NCBI RefSeq assembly: GCF_001653515.1 | Contig: NZ_LYOY01000051.1 | Location: 826,001 to 890,000 of the forward strand | Length of the DNA: 64,000 nt | Direction of reading: 5' to 3' | DNA from: Streptomyces sp. ERV7 | GTDB taxonomy: Bacteria; Actinomycetota; Actinomycetes; Streptomycetales; Streptomycetaceae | In this document: piece after piece, positions 15,603 to 24,498 of the stretch | How positions within the stretch are numbered: position 1 is the stretch's first letter | How the letters are laid out: the number at the start of each line of letters is the position of its first letter | Made by a program: the position numbers and the translations under genes | The notes under the pieces: generated by a model | Database searches by the model: none | Seen by the model: only the letters and a program-made list of their open reading frames with translations | Told to the model about the DNA's origin: nothing

Positions 15603-17996
15603 ATGGCCACCACTGGTACTCCCACCAACATCACCCAGGGTTCCAAGACCAAGGGCGGCATCGGCGAGTCGACGCTGCGCCCCGACGGCACCCTCAAGGT
15701 CACCGGTGAGTTCGCGTACTCCTCGGACATGTGGCACGAGGACATGCTCTGGGGTCAGACCCTGCGCTCCACGGTCGCCCACGCCGAGATCAAGTCGATC
15801 GACATCTCCGAGGCCGTCGCGATGCCCGGCGTCTACGCCGTGCTGACCTACGACGACCTGCCGACCGACGTCAAGAACTACGGCCTGGAGATCCAGGACA
15901 CCCCGGTCCTGGCGCACGGCAAGGTCCGCCACCACGGCGAGCCGGTGGCCCTGGTCGCCGCCGACCACCCGGAGACCGCGCGCCGCGCCGCCGCCAAGAT
16001 CAAGATCGAGTACGTCGAGCTGCCGGTCATCACGGACGAGGCGTCCGCGACCGCCCCCGGCGCGGTCCTGGTCCACGAGGGCCGCGACGACCACCACATC
16101 GGCCACGTCCCGCACCCGAACATCGTGCACCGCCAGCCGATCGTGCGCGGCGACGCCGACGAGGCCGCCAAGCGCGCCGACGTCATCGTCAAGGGCGAGT
16201 ACACCTTCGGCATGCAGGACCAGGCCTTCCTCGGCCCCGAGTCCGGCCTCGCCGTGCCGTCCGAGGACGGCGGCGTCGAGCTGTACGTCGCCACCCAGTG
16301 GCTGCACTCGGACCTCAAGCAGATCGCCCCCGTCCTCGGCCTGCCCGAGGAGAAGGTGCGGATGACGCTCTCCGGCGTCGGCGGTGCCTTCGGCGGCCGC
16401 GAGGACATCTCGATGCAGATCCACGCCTGCCTCCTCGCGCTGCGCACCGGCAAGCCGGTCAAGATCGTCTACAACCGGTTCGAGTCCTTCTTCGGTCACG
16501 TCCACCGCCACCCGGCGAAGCTCTACTACGAGCACGGCGCCACCAAGGACGGCAAGCTGACGCACATGAAGTGCAAGATCGTCCTGGACGGCGGTGCCTA
16601 CGCGTCGGCCTCCCCGGCGGTCGTCGGCAACGCCTCCTCGCTGAGCGTCGGCCCGTATGTGATCGACGACGTCGACATCGAGGCCATCGCGCTCTACAGC
16701 AACAACCCGCCCTGCGGCGCCATGCGCGGCTTCGGCGCGGTCCAGGCGTGCTTCGCGTACGAGGCGCAGATGGACAAGCTGGCGGCGAAGCTGGGCATCG
16801 ACCCGGTCGAGTTCCGCCAGATGAACGCGATGGAGCAGGGCACGATCATGCCGACCGGCCAGCCGGTCGACTCCCCGGCCCCGGTCGCCGAGCTGCTGCG
16901 CCGCATCAAGGCCCGCCCGCTGCCGCCCGAGCAGCAGTGGGCGACCGCCGGCGAGCAGGCCGACGTCCGCGCGCTGCCCGGCGGTCTGTCCAACACCACG
17001 CACGGCGAGGGTGTCGTCCGGGGTGTGGGCTACGCGGTCGGCATCAAGAACGTCGGCTTCTCCGAGGGCTTCGACGACTACTCCACCGCCAAGGTGCGCA
17101 TGGAGGTCGTGGGCGGCGAGCCGGTCGCGACCGTGCACACCGCGATGGCGGAGGTCGGCCAGGGCGGTGTCACCGTCCACGCGCAGATCGCCCGCACCGA
17201 GCTCGGTGTCACCCAGGTGACCATCCACCCGGCCGACACCCAGGTCGGCTCGGCCGGTTCCACGTCGGCCTCGCGCCAGACGTACGTCACCGGCGGCGCC
17301 GTCAAGAACACCTGCGAGCACGTCCGCGAGGCCGTTCTGGAGATCGGCCGCCGCAAGTTCGGCTCCTACCACCCGGCCTGGGCGACGGCCGAACTCCTCC
17401 TGGAGGGCGGCAAGGTCGTCACCGACGGCGGCGAGGTCCTCGCGGACCTCGCGGACGTCCTGGAGGACGAGGCGGTCGAGCTGGAGCTGGAGTGGCGCCA
17501 CCGGCCCACCGAGGCGTTCGACCTGCGCACCGGCCAGGGCAACGGCCACGTCCAGTACTCGTTCGCCGCACACCGCGCGGTCGTCGAGGTGGACACCGAG
17601 CTCGGCCTCGTCAAGGTCGTCGAGCTCGCGGTCGCCCAGGACGTCGGCAAGGCGCTCAACCCGCTGTCCGTCGTCGGCCAGATCCAGGGTGGTACCACCC
17701 AGGGCCTGGGCGTGGCGGTCATGGAGGAGATCATCGTCGACCCGAAGACCGCGAAGGTGCGCAACCCCTCCTTCACGGACTACCTCATCCCCACGATCCT
17801 CGACACGCCGACCATCCCGGTCGACGTGCTCGAACTCGCCGACGAGCACGCCCCGTACGGGCTGCGCGGCATCGGCGAGGCCCCGACCCTGTCGTCCACC
17901 CCGGCCGTCCTCGCGGCGATCCGGAACGCGACGGGTCTGGAGCTGAACAGGACCCCGGTCCGCCCCGAGCACCTCACGGGCACCGAGTCGTCCTGA
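15603..17996 (+). CDS. Xanthine dehydrogenase, molybdopterin-binding subunit
   Basis: The 797-residue catalytic subunit binds the molybdenum cofactor and hydroxylates the purine. Family motifs are visible: GGAFGGRED (about residues 260-268), the MRGFGAVQ loop that contacts substrate and cofactor (about 375-382), and the C-terminal LRGIGEAP with the catalytic Glu (about 753-760). ATG 15603 is close behind the Fe-S subunit, so all three should be co-translated. A strong hairpin follows the stop. Aldehyde or nicotinate hydroxylation remains possible on sequence alone; the purine context argues against it. Confidence 0.9.
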   Translation: MATTGTPTNITQGSKTKGGIGESTLRPDGTLKVTGEFAYSSDMWHEDMLWGQTLRSTVAHAEIKSIDISEAVAMPGVYAVLTYDDLPTDVKNYGLEIQDTPVLAHGKVRHHGEPVALVAADHPETARRAAAKIKIEYVELPVITDEASATAPGAVLVHEGRDDHHIGHVPHPNIVHRQPIVRGDADEAAKRADVIVKGEYTFGMQDQAFLGPESGLAVPSEDGGVELYVATQWLHSDLKQIAPVLGLPEEKVRMTLSGVGGAFGGREDISMQIHACLLALRTGKPVKIVYNRFESFFGHVHRHPAKLYYEHGATKDGKLTHMKCKIVLDGGAYASASPAVVGNASSLSVGPYVIDDVDIEAIALYSNNPPCGAMRGFGAVQACFAYEAQMDKLAAKLGIDPVEFRQMNAMEQGTIMPTGQPVDSPAPVAELLRRIKARPLPPEQQWATAGEQADVRALPGGLSNTTHGEGVVRGVGYAVGIKNVGFSEGFDDYSTAKVRMEVVGGEPVATVHTAMAEVGQGGVTVHAQIARTELGVTQVTIHPADTQVGSAGSTSASRQTYVTGGAVKNTCEHVREAVLEIGRRKFGSYHPAWATAELLLEGGKVVTDGGEVLADLADVLEDEAVELELEWRHRPTEAFDLRTGQGNGHVQYSFAAHRAVVEVDTELGLVKVVELAVAQDVGKALNPLSVVGQIQGGTTQGLGVAVMEEIIVDPKTAKVRNPSFTDYLIPTILDTPTIPVDVLELADEHAPYGLRGIGEAPTLSSTPAVLAAIRNATGLELNRTPVRPEHLTGTESS

Positions 17997-18007
17997 CCCC
18001 CTGAACC

Positions 18008-18068
18008 CTCCGGGCGGTGCGTGCCACCCAGGAACGTCACACTTCCCTACCGCCCGCACCGCCCGGAG
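18008..18068. terminator. Hairpin terminator of the xdh operon
   Basis: CTCCGGGCGGTGCG (18008-18021) pairs perfectly over 14 bp with CGCACCGCCCGGAG (18055-18068) around a 33-nt loop, 12 nt past the stop codon of the molybdopterin subunit. Confidence 0.65.
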
Positions 18069-18167
18069 CACAGAAGTACCGCACCGCTCGCGGTCCTTCA
18101 CCCCGCACCAGCAACACCAGCAGCACCGGCACCACAAGGCAGTACCCGAATGACTCAGCACCACCCC

Positions 18168-18192
18168 GTACCGCGGTACCGGAACCGGTACC
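18168..18192. repeat. Overlapping palindromes before the purine permease
   Basis: GTACCGCGGTAC (18168-18179) is a perfect 12-bp palindrome. It overlaps GGTACCGG-AA-CCGGTACC (18175-18192), 8-bp arms around two bases. They lie about 140 nt before the permease start and may be a protein-binding site or alternative RNA hairpins. Confidence 0.45.
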
Positions 18193-18331
18193 CCCGCCGT
18201 ACGAGGAAACGTTCGTCTCGGGCCGTCCCCCGGGTCGTGCAGCCCACGCACCATCCCAAATCCCGCAGCTTGTCTGACTGAGTTCCCCCAGTCTTATGCG
18301 GGTGCCCCTTTGAACCTTGGGAGTAGGCACC

Positions 18332-19789
18332 ATGACCCAGCAGTCTGTGGAGCCCAAGACCACCGCCGAGGAGGCGGGCTCCGGCTCGCGCGTTCCCGCC
18401 GGCAGGTCTTGGCTCGACCGGTACTTTCACATAACGGACAGAGGATCCACGGTCGCGCAAGAGGTGCGCGGCGGCATCACCACCTTCATGGCGATGTGCT
18501 ACATCCTCCTGCTCAACCCGCTGATCCTCTCGACGCCCGACGTCGACAAGCACACGCTGGGCCATGCGGGCCTGGTGACGGCCACCGCCCTCGCGGCCGC
18601 GGCCAGCACCCTGCTGATGGGCTTCTTCGGCAAGGTCCCGCTCGCGCTGGCCGCCGGACTGAACGTCTCCGCGGCCCTGACCACCCAGGTGGTCCCCAAC
18701 ATGACCTGGCCGCAGGCCATGGGCATGTGCGTCATGTACGGCGTGGTCATCATGCTGCTGGTCGTCACCGGCCTCCGCGAGATGATCATGAACGCCATCC
18801 CACTGCCGCTCAAGCACGCGATCACCATGGGCATCGGTATGTTCGTCGCCCTGCTCGGCCTGGTGAAGGCCGGATTCGTGGGCAAGGGCCAGGGTGGCCC
18901 CGTCACCCTCGGCGCCACGGGCGAACTGGTCGGCTGGCCGGTCTTCTTCTTCGCGGTGACCCTGCTCCTGATCTTCGCCCTCCAGGCGCGCAACATCCCC
19001 GGCGCGATCCTGATCGGCATCGTGACCGGCACGGTCCTCTCGCTCGTGGTCACCAAGATCGCCGGGCTGAACGACAAGGACTGGGGCGGCCTCGCCCCCG
19101 GCCTGGACGGCAGCGCGGTGGCCAAGCCCGACTTCGGCCTCTTCGGCGACGTCGAGTTCGGCGGCTGGGGCGAGATCGGCGCCATCAGCGTCGGCATGAT
19201 CGTCTTCACCCTGGTGCTGGCCGGCTTCTTCGACGCGATGGCCACCATCATCGGCGTCGGCCAGGAGGCCAAGCTCGCCGACGACAAGGGCCGGATGCCG
19301 GGCCTGTCCAAGGCGCTGTTCATCGACGGCGCGGGCGGTGCGATCGGCGGCGTCTCCGGAGCCTCCGGCCAGACCGTCTTCATCGAGTCCGCGACCGGCG
19401 CCGGCGAGGGCGCCCGCACCGGCCTCTCCTCGGTCGTCACCGGCCTCTTCTTCGCGGCCTGTCTCTTCTTCACCCCGCTCACCCAGCTGGTTCCGGCCCA
19501 GGTGGCCGCCGCCGCGCTGGTCGTGATCGGCTCGATGATGATGAGCGCGGCGCGGCACGTGGACTGGAACGACCGCTCGGTGTCGATCCCGGTGTTCCTC
19601 ACCGTGGCCCTGATGCCGTTCACGTACAACATCACCGCCGGTGTCGGCGCGGGTGTCATCTCCTACACCGTCATCAAGGCGGCGCAGGGCAAGTGGCGGG
19701 AGATCGGCGGGTTCATGTGGGCCCTGTCCGGCATCTTCCTCGTCTACTTCGCGCTCAGCCCCATCGAGAGCTGGCTGGGCGTCAAGTAG
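18332..19789 (+). CDS. AzgA-type NCS2 purine permease
   Basis: A 485-residue membrane transporter, with about 12-14 helices by hydropathy. The opening GGITTFMAMCYILLLNP and the DAMATIIGVGQEA segment are typical of the AzgA branch of the NCS2 family (adenine, guanine, hypoxanthine uptake) rather than of the UraA/xanthine branch. ATG 18332 is preceded by GGGAG at the right distance. It lies between the xanthine dehydrogenase operon and its maturation factor, so it probably imports the purines that the dehydrogenase oxidises. Substrate range cannot be fixed from the sequence. Confidence 0.88.
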   Translation: MTQQSVEPKTTAEEAGSGSRVPAGRSWLDRYFHITDRGSTVAQEVRGGITTFMAMCYILLLNPLILSTPDVDKHTLGHAGLVTATALAAAASTLLMGFFGKVPLALAAGLNVSAALTTQVVPNMTWPQAMGMCVMYGVVIMLLVVTGLREMIMNAIPLPLKHAITMGIGMFVALLGLVKAGFVGKGQGGPVTLGATGELVGWPVFFFAVTLLLIFALQARNIPGAILIGIVTGTVLSLVVTKIAGLNDKDWGGLAPGLDGSAVAKPDFGLFGDVEFGGWGEIGAISVGMIVFTLVLAGFFDAMATIIGVGQEAKLADDKGRMPGLSKALFIDGAGGAIGGVSGASGQTVFIESATGAGEGARTGLSSVVTGLFFAACLFFTPLTQLVPAQVAAAALVVIGSMMMSAARHVDWNDRSVSIPVFLTVALMPFTYNITAGVGAGVISYTVIKAAQGKWREIGGFMWALSGIFLVYFALSPIESWLGVK

Positions 19790-19850
19790 GCCACGAACAG
19801 GGCGTACGACCCGACGCCCTCCATCATCCGTTCGTATAAGGAGACCGAAC

Positions 19851-21002
19851 ATGCTGGACATCGCCGAACAGCTCAACCGGTGGGTCGAGCAGGGCCGCAC
19901 CTTCGCCGTCGCCACCGTGGTGGCGGTCGGCGGCAGCGCGCCCCGGCAGCCGGGCGCGGCCCTCGCCGTCGACAGCGAGGGCACGGCGATCGGTTCGGTC
20001 TCGGGCGGATGCGTGGAGGGCGCGGTCTACGAACTGTGCCAGCAGGCGCTGGCGGACGGCGAGCCCGTCCTCGAACGCTTCGGCTACAGCGACGAGGACG
20101 CCTTCGCGGTCGGCCTGACCTGCGGCGGAATCATCGACATCCTGGTGACCCCGGTGCCCGCCGACTCCCCTTCCCGGGCGGTCTTCGCCACGGCCCTGGC
20201 GGCCGCGGCGCAGGACGAGGCGGCGGCGCTCGCGCGCATCACCGAGGGCCCGTCCGAACTGGTCGGCCGCCCCCTCCTGATCCGCCCCGACGGTACGTAC
20301 GAGGGCGCCCTCGGCGGCCACCCCGAGCTGGACCGGGCGGTGGCGGGCGAGGCGCGGGCCATGCTGGACGCGGGCCGCACGGGCACGCTCACCCTGGGCG
20401 CCGACGGCCGTCTGTGCGGGCAGCCGCTCACGGTCCTGGTCGAGTCGAGCGTCCCGCCCCCGCGGATGATCGTCTTCGGGGCCATCGACTTCGCCTCCGC
20501 GCTGGTACGGGTGGGGAAGTTCCTCGGCTACCGCGTCACGGTGTGCGACGCCCGGCCCGTGTTCGCCACGCCGGCCCGCTTCCCGGAGGCGGACGAGATC
20601 GTGGTGGAGTGGCCGCACCGCTATCTGGAGTCGACGGAGGTCGACTCCCGTACGGTGCTCTGCGTCCTCACCCACGACGCCAAGTTCGACGTACCGCTCC
20701 TTGAGCTGGCGCTGCGGCTGCCGGTGGCGTACGTCGGGGCGATGGGGTCGCGCCGCACGCACGAGGACCGCAACGCGCGCCTGCGCGAGGTCGGCGTCAC
20801 GGAACTGGAACTGGCCCGCCTGCGCTCCCCGATCGGCCTCGACCTCGGCGCGCGTACGCCGGAGGAGACGGCGCTGTCGATCGCGGCGGAGATCGTGGCG
20901 AATCGGCGGGGTGGTACGGGGGTGTCGTTGACGGGCGCGCACACCCCGATCCACCACGAGGGCCCTGACGGGGCGGTGGGGCGGATAGGTTCGGTGGCGT
21001 AG
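19851..21002 (+). CDS. xdhC: XdhC/CoxI-family molybdenum cofactor sulfuration/insertion factor
   Basis: A 383-residue protein that in the family binds the molybdenum cofactor and helps to sulfurate and insert it into xanthine dehydrogenase. The N-terminal XdhC/CoxI domain has ATVVAVGGSAPRQPGAALAV and the LTCGGIIDILV motif with the conserved cysteine. The C-terminal half is the Rossmann-like domain (PRMIVFGAIDFASALVRVG). It ends in the family signature YVGAMGSRRTHEDR. ATG 19851 follows AAGGAGACCGAAC. It lies 61 nt behind the permease, probably in the same transcript. Confidence 0.88.
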   Translation: MLDIAEQLNRWVEQGRTFAVATVVAVGGSAPRQPGAALAVDSEGTAIGSVSGGCVEGAVYELCQQALADGEPVLERFGYSDEDAFAVGLTCGGIIDILVTPVPADSPSRAVFATALAAAAQDEAAALARITEGPSELVGRPLLIRPDGTYEGALGGHPELDRAVAGEARAMLDAGRTGTLTLGADGRLCGQPLTVLVESSVPPPRMIVFGAIDFASALVRVGKFLGYRVTVCDARPVFATPARFPEADEIVVEWPHRYLESTEVDSRTVLCVLTHDAKFDVPLLELALRLPVAYVGAMGSRRTHEDRNARLREVGVTELELARLRSPIGLDLGARTPEETALSIAAEIVANRRGGTGVSLTGAHTPIHHEGPDGAVGRIGSVA

Positions 21003-21107
21003 CTTTGAAGGGCCTACTGCTTCGCTGCTGACCAGCGTTTCACGGGCAGCTCGTCCCACTGCGCCCGCTGCGATGGCTGTACAGGGGCGTGCGATCGGGC
21101 GGCTCGC

Positions 21108-21160
21108 CCCGCTCTCTGCTGGGGACCACTGCCAAGGGGAACCGGCCGACAGAGAGCGGG
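21108..21160. terminator. Hairpin between convergent genes
   Basis: CCCGCTCTCTG (21108-21118) pairs perfectly over 11 bp with CAGAGAGCGGG (21150-21160). It lies in the 240-nt gap between the convergent XdhC gene and the small-ORF operon and could end both transcripts. Confidence 0.5.
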
Positions 21161-21242
21161 AGATCACAGGCGGACGGCCATCAGCACGAGCACGCTGCTC
21201 CAGAGGACCGCACCGGTCGGCACCGCCAGGGCCGTCGCCGGC

Positions 21243-21476
21243 TTATGCCGTCCCGCAACGCGCGCACGGGAAGGGACACTTCGGAAGCGAGGCACGCGAC
21301 ACCCCCCGCGGGATGTGGACCACCCCGGACCGCACATCGAGCGCCCCGCCGTACTCGGTCCACCAGCCCTTGGGAGAGTCTGCGTACGGGCCGTCAGGAG
21401 CGTCGATCAACGCAACCGACTTCGGGGCCGGTAACTCCGCCGTGCACTGTCTGTGAACCCGTGCGGGAGCGCTCAC
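21243..21476 (-). CDS. Hypothetical 77-residue protein coupled to the gene before it
   Basis: I do not recognise this protein. It starts at GTG 21476, which overlaps the stop of the 73-residue gene (GTGA). The middle reads ALIDAPDGPYADSPKGWWTE, and the C-terminus carries a Cys pattern CPFPCARC that may bind a metal. Codon use fits a real high-GC gene. It is probably the last gene of the DUF6879/XRE operon. Similar small ORFs of unknown function are common behind such pairs in Streptomyces. Confidence 0.45.
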   Translation of the reverse strand: MSAPARVHRQCTAELPAPKSVALIDAPDGPYADSPKGWWTEYGGALDVRSGVVHIPRGVSRASLPKCPFPCARCGTA

Positions 21477-21694
21477 GGCTTCCGCTTCGCAGGGTGGGGG
21501 TGATTCCTGATCTCTGCCGCAGCGTCGTACGCCTTGCCGTGTTCCCTGGCGTCGCGTGCCTCGGCAAGCTCCCTTGCCAATGCGCCGCAGACCCCGCAGT
21601 CGGCCACGGGCTCACAGCCGTACAGGTGGTCATCGACAAACCCGGCGAGCTCGACCGCTGGTTGCGGGTACGTCTGTGGGTTGGTCATCGTCAT
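21473..21694 (-). CDS. Hypothetical 73-residue protein with a CxxC motif
   Basis: A short acidic/helical protein with CGVCGALARELAEARDARE in its centre and a basic tail (HPAKRKP). I do not know the family. ATG 21694 is chosen because GAGGGGAC precedes it by 5 nt; a further in-frame ATG 18 nt upstream has no site. It lies 89 nt after the XRE regulator on the same strand and overlaps the next small gene, so it probably belongs to that transcript. Confidence 0.55.
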   Translation of the reverse strand: MTMTNPQTYPQPAVELAGFVDDHLYGCEPVADCGVCGALARELAEARDAREHGKAYDAAAEIRNHPHPAKRKP

Positions 21695-21783
21695 GTCGCT
21701 GTCCCCTCGCATGGTCCGATGACAACCACGCTAGGGAGACCGGAATACCAACTCACAGTCGATTGCGCCTGATTGCGTGTGGA

Positions 21784-22629
21784 TTACGCGAGCGACTCAA
21801 GAGCCTTGATGATCAGCGCGCGAGCCTTGGCGCCGTAGACCGCCATATCGGACAGCGTGGCGAACGTATCGGCGTACATGCCCACCTCGCTGGGCTGGGT
21901 CAGTGTGAGGTGCCCGGACACAAGCTCCACGTTGACCTGAAGCGTGTCGAAGATCCAGAACCCCTCCACCGGCATGTGGGTCCGGCCAAGACGGGTGGGG
22001 ACCACTCCTACGCTGATGTTGGGCAGCGCCCCGACCGTGAGCAGTCGCTCAAGCTGTTCAGCCTGGGTGTCAGCATCTCCAAGCCCGTTGCTCAACACGG
22101 ACTCTTCGACAAGGAACGCGAAGCGACGCGGAACATCGTGGAGTACCCGTTGGCGCTCCATACGAACGGCCACAGCGTCAGCCACATCATCAACCGACAC
22201 CCGGCGTCGCTGGACGGCGCGCAGCACATCGGCTGTGTAGCCGTGGGTCTGGAGCAAACCGGGCACGAACCATGAGGAGTAGGCGCGGAACCAGTGCGTA
22301 CGCTCGAACAGAGGCAGCACGGCTTCCTGTGCCCGTCGCAGCCCCGCCCGCTCCATGCGGCGCCATTCCACCCACATGCCCTCAACAGCCCGCAGCGAGG
22401 CAATCAGGTCCGCTGTCTGACTCTCGGCGCCGCACGCCTGGCACCACGCGCGAATGTCGTTCTCACTGGGCTTCTGCCTCCCCGTCGCGATCCGGGAGAC
22501 CTTGGACGGGTACCAGCCACAGCGAGCGGCTACCTCCTTGCCTTCCAGCCCGGAGTCCGTGACCAACTCGCGTAGGCGATCGGCAAGGAGCTGCCGGGCT
22601 CGCTGGACGCTGGATGATGATTCGGGCAT
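21784..22629 (-). CDS. XRE-family helix-turn-helix protein with DUF5753 domain
   Basis: A 281-residue DNA-binding protein. The N-terminal helix-turn-helix is at about residues 15-70 (GKEVAARCGWYPSKVSRIATG). The rest is the DUF5753 domain typical of the many XRE regulators of Streptomyces (FERTHWFRAYSSWFVPGLLQT, then VRMERQRVL). Such genes often sit next to a DUF397 or DUF6879 gene; here the partner is DUF6879, ending 6 nt upstream. Paralogues of these pairs influence development or antibiotic production, but targets of this one are unknown. Confidence 0.85.
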   Translation of the reverse strand: MPESSSSVQRARQLLADRLRELVTDSGLEGKEVAARCGWYPSKVSRIATGRQKPSENDIRAWCQACGAESQTADLIASLRAVEGMWVEWRRMERAGLRRAQEAVLPLFERTHWFRAYSSWFVPGLLQTHGYTADVLRAVQRRRVSVDDVADAVAVRMERQRVLHDVPRRFAFLVEESVLSNGLGDADTQAEQLERLLTVGALPNISVGVVPTRLGRTHMPVEGFWIFDTLQVNVELVSGHLTLTQPSEVGMYADTFATLSDMAVYGAKARALIIKALESLA

Positions 22630-22635
22630 GACCTA

Positions 22636-23193
22636 TTAGACCGGGATGTACTCCTCGTGCGGTGTAGCCCGCTGCCACACCGACTCAAACGCCGATGAGA
22701 CCAGTTGGATGACCCCCGGCTCAGTCCGCAACTCGCGGTCCACGACCTCCCCGAGGCCGGAAAAGTACGTGAAGAGCACCGACTCGCTGTCGAACATCCA
22801 CAGATCCGTTCCCGGTAGCGGGATATCAGCCGCCCGACGCCGGGGCAGCCAGCGCACAAGCTCACCCGCCGCCACGTTGGCGAACGTCATGTCGTGCTCA
22901 TATCGGATGTAGGCCGTCATCGGCTCCGACACGATCCGCGCCCGCCGCATCACGACACCACGCGCTGTCGTCTCCTGCACGAGGTCCCGCCACGTCCCCC
23001 ACCAGTCGGGCAGGTTCGCAGGGTCACAGTTGTACCGGTGACCAGCACGCCAGCGGGCGAACTCGGGGATCACATCCTCCTCGGTAGCCCGGTAGGACTG
23101 GATCAGCAGGTCCCCGCTGGTCTCGTCCAGCCAGATCGTCGGCGAGTCGTCAACGGGCGTGTTCGGGATGATCCCGAGGAAACGCAAGTGCAT
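22636..23193 (-). CDS. DUF6879-family protein
   Basis: A 185-residue protein of the kind paired with DUF5753 XRE regulators. Recognisable parts are the FARWRAGHRY and RIVSEPMTAYIRYEHDMT stretches, the latter typical of DUF6879. ATG 23193 follows GGGAGAGGTC at good distance; the longer frame upstream has no better site. It is the first gene of an operon with the XRE gene 6 nt downstream. Biochemical function is not known; a toxin-like or signalling partner role is speculation. Confidence 0.8.
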   Translation of the reverse strand: MHLRFLGIIPNTPVDDSPTIWLDETSGDLLIQSYRATEEDVIPEFARWRAGHRYNCDPANLPDWWGTWRDLVQETTARGVVMRRARIVSEPMTAYIRYEHDMTFANVAAGELVRWLPRRRAADIPLPGTDLWMFDSESVLFTYFSGLGEVVDRELRTEPGVIQLVSSAFESVWQRATPHEEYIPV

Positions 23194-23374
23194 GACCTCT
23201 CCCTGCGTCGATCCGATTGCGGCCGATTGCCTGAGCGTCACCCCTGCTGGCGCACCCGTCAAGGGCGCATCGGGATGCGCGTGGTGGTGGACTCCCGACC
23301 TATCGCCAGGGCCACGGACACGCCAAAGTCCCCGCGCTCACCGCCCCGAAGAAAAGAACTCAGCTCAGCCGCAA

Positions 23375-23450
23375 GCCTTTAGGGGGCGCGGAGAACTGCG
23401 CGAGCGGCTCCCACCGGCCCGCAGACAGGCGCGCAGCGGGAAGGGGCGGG
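23375..23450. repeat. Probable dispersed Streptomyces intergenic repeat
   Basis: The stretch beginning AGGGGGCGCGGAGAACTGCG and continuing through CCCACCGGCCCGCAG resembles a repeat that I remember between many Streptomyces genes, often after stop codons. It lies between the DUF6879 promoter and the end of the ArsR-type gene. I cannot count copies here; only one is in this window. Confidence 0.4.
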
Positions 23451-23456
23451 GCAACC

Positions 23457-24443
23457 TCACGCCCCCGGCGACGCCAGCGCCTCGCCCAACCCCGTTCGCG
23501 CGTACAGCACCACCCTCCCCGCCCGAGCCCGGCTCACCAGGCCCGTCCGGTGCAGTACGGCCAAGTGGTGGGAGACCGCGCTCGGCGTCACCGACAGGCG
23601 GCGGGCCAGTTCCGTCGTGGACGCGGGGCCGTCCAGGGACAGCAGCAGCGTCGCCTTGGGCGCGCCCACCAGGGAGGCGAGGGCCCCGGGCGGGCGCGGC
23701 GGGCGGGACTCCCACAGGGTTCCCACGCCCCGCGCGGGGTACGCGATCGTCGGAGGCTCCTCAGGACCCACCGGACTGATCGCGTGCTGCGCGAACAGCG
23801 TCGGCACCAGCCACAGGCCCCGCCCGTCCACCGCCGCCCCCAGCTCCAGGTCCCGGTGGACGAACAGCGTGAGCTCGCCGCCCCGCCACACCGCCGTCGG
23901 ATCGAGCGATGTGAGCACCGCCGCCGCGCCCTCGTGGGTCAGCAGCCGCGCCCGCCACACCATGTCCGCCTCCAGGACGCCCCGCATCCGAGGCCAGTGC
24001 GGCGCCATCGCCAACTCCCAGTACGCCTCCAGTACGTCCGCCATCGCGTCCCGCAGCCGGAGCGGGTCGGCGGCCAGTTGGGTCAGGCGCGGGGGCAGGG
24101 CGCGGCCCGCGTACGCCGTGCGGACGTCCGCCAGGGCCTTCGACGGCGCCGTCGCCCGGACCCGGCGCAGCTCGTCCCGTACCTCCGGCAGCGGGGAGTC
24201 GGGGCGCGGCGTGAGGAAGTCCGGGATCCAGCCGCTGCCGCGCACGACCAGTTCGTCGAGCAGCGCGGTGTCCAGACCGGGGGCCTCCTCCAGCGCCGCC
24301 CGCGTCCGCCGCACCCACGGCAGGTGCAGCGCGTACTTGTCGGCGCGCCGCAGCGCCCACAGGCTGGTCGCGGCCTCCAGGAGCGGGGAGCAGGCGAAGC
24401 GCATGTCGGCGAGGTCGTCGACGCCGAGGCGGTAGCTGAGCAT
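23457..24443 (-). CDS. ArsR-type winged-helix regulator with DUF5937 domain
   Basis: A 328-residue regulator. The C-terminal 80 residues form an ArsR-like winged helix (ELARRLSVTPSAVSHHLAVL, about residues 275-295). The N-terminal part matches the DUF5937 architecture common in Streptomyces (opening MLSYRLGVDDLADMRFACSP). ATG 24443 marks the start of that domain. It is divergent from an MFS exporter 55 nt away, the usual layout for a repressor of its pump. The inducing compound is unknown. Confidence 0.75.
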   Translation of the reverse strand: MLSYRLGVDDLADMRFACSPLLEAATSLWALRRADKYALHLPWVRRTRAALEEAPGLDTALLDELVVRGSGWIPDFLTPRPDSPLPEVRDELRRVRATAPSKALADVRTAYAGRALPPRLTQLAADPLRLRDAMADVLEAYWELAMAPHWPRMRGVLEADMVWRARLLTHEGAAAVLTSLDPTAVWRGGELTLFVHRDLELGAAVDGRGLWLVPTLFAQHAISPVGPEEPPTIAYPARGVGTLWESRPPRPPGALASLVGAPKATLLLSLDGPASTTELARRLSVTPSAVSHHLAVLHRTGLVSRARAGRVVLYARTGLGEALASPGA

Positions 24444-24498
24444 TGAGCCCCAGCCTAAATGTCTGTCACTGCGCGGCGGAAGGCCGTTGGCTGGGGGC

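Larger units (their letters stand above)
17997..18331. other. 335-nt intergenic region, xdh terminator and azgA-type upstream region
   Basis: No gene is supported. The left part is a long hairpin ending the xdh operon (18008-18068). The middle contains two overlapping palindromes built on GGTACC (18168-18192). The right part leads into the permease. I could not identify a convincing -35/-10 pair or a known riboswitch. Confidence 0.5.

Noticed and set aside
15579..18254. Very long open frames antisense to the xanthine dehydrogenase genes and elsewhere (also 1187-3097, 24862-27060, 27795-29828, 48867-51218)
   Set aside because: They are opposite-strand shadows caused by high GC: Arg/Asp/Gly/Ala-rich translations without domains, no ribosome sites, and each covers a well-recognised gene.
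18069..18331. Purine riboswitch before the AzgA-type permease
   Set aside because: No purine aptamer core (paired loops with the conserved pyrimidine) could be found; only DNA-type palindromes are present.
21243..23193. Integrated mobile element around the XRE/DUF6879 genes
   Set aside because: No integrase, excisionase, transfer gene, tRNA or attachment repeats are visible; such pairs are common chromosomal genes in Streptomyces.
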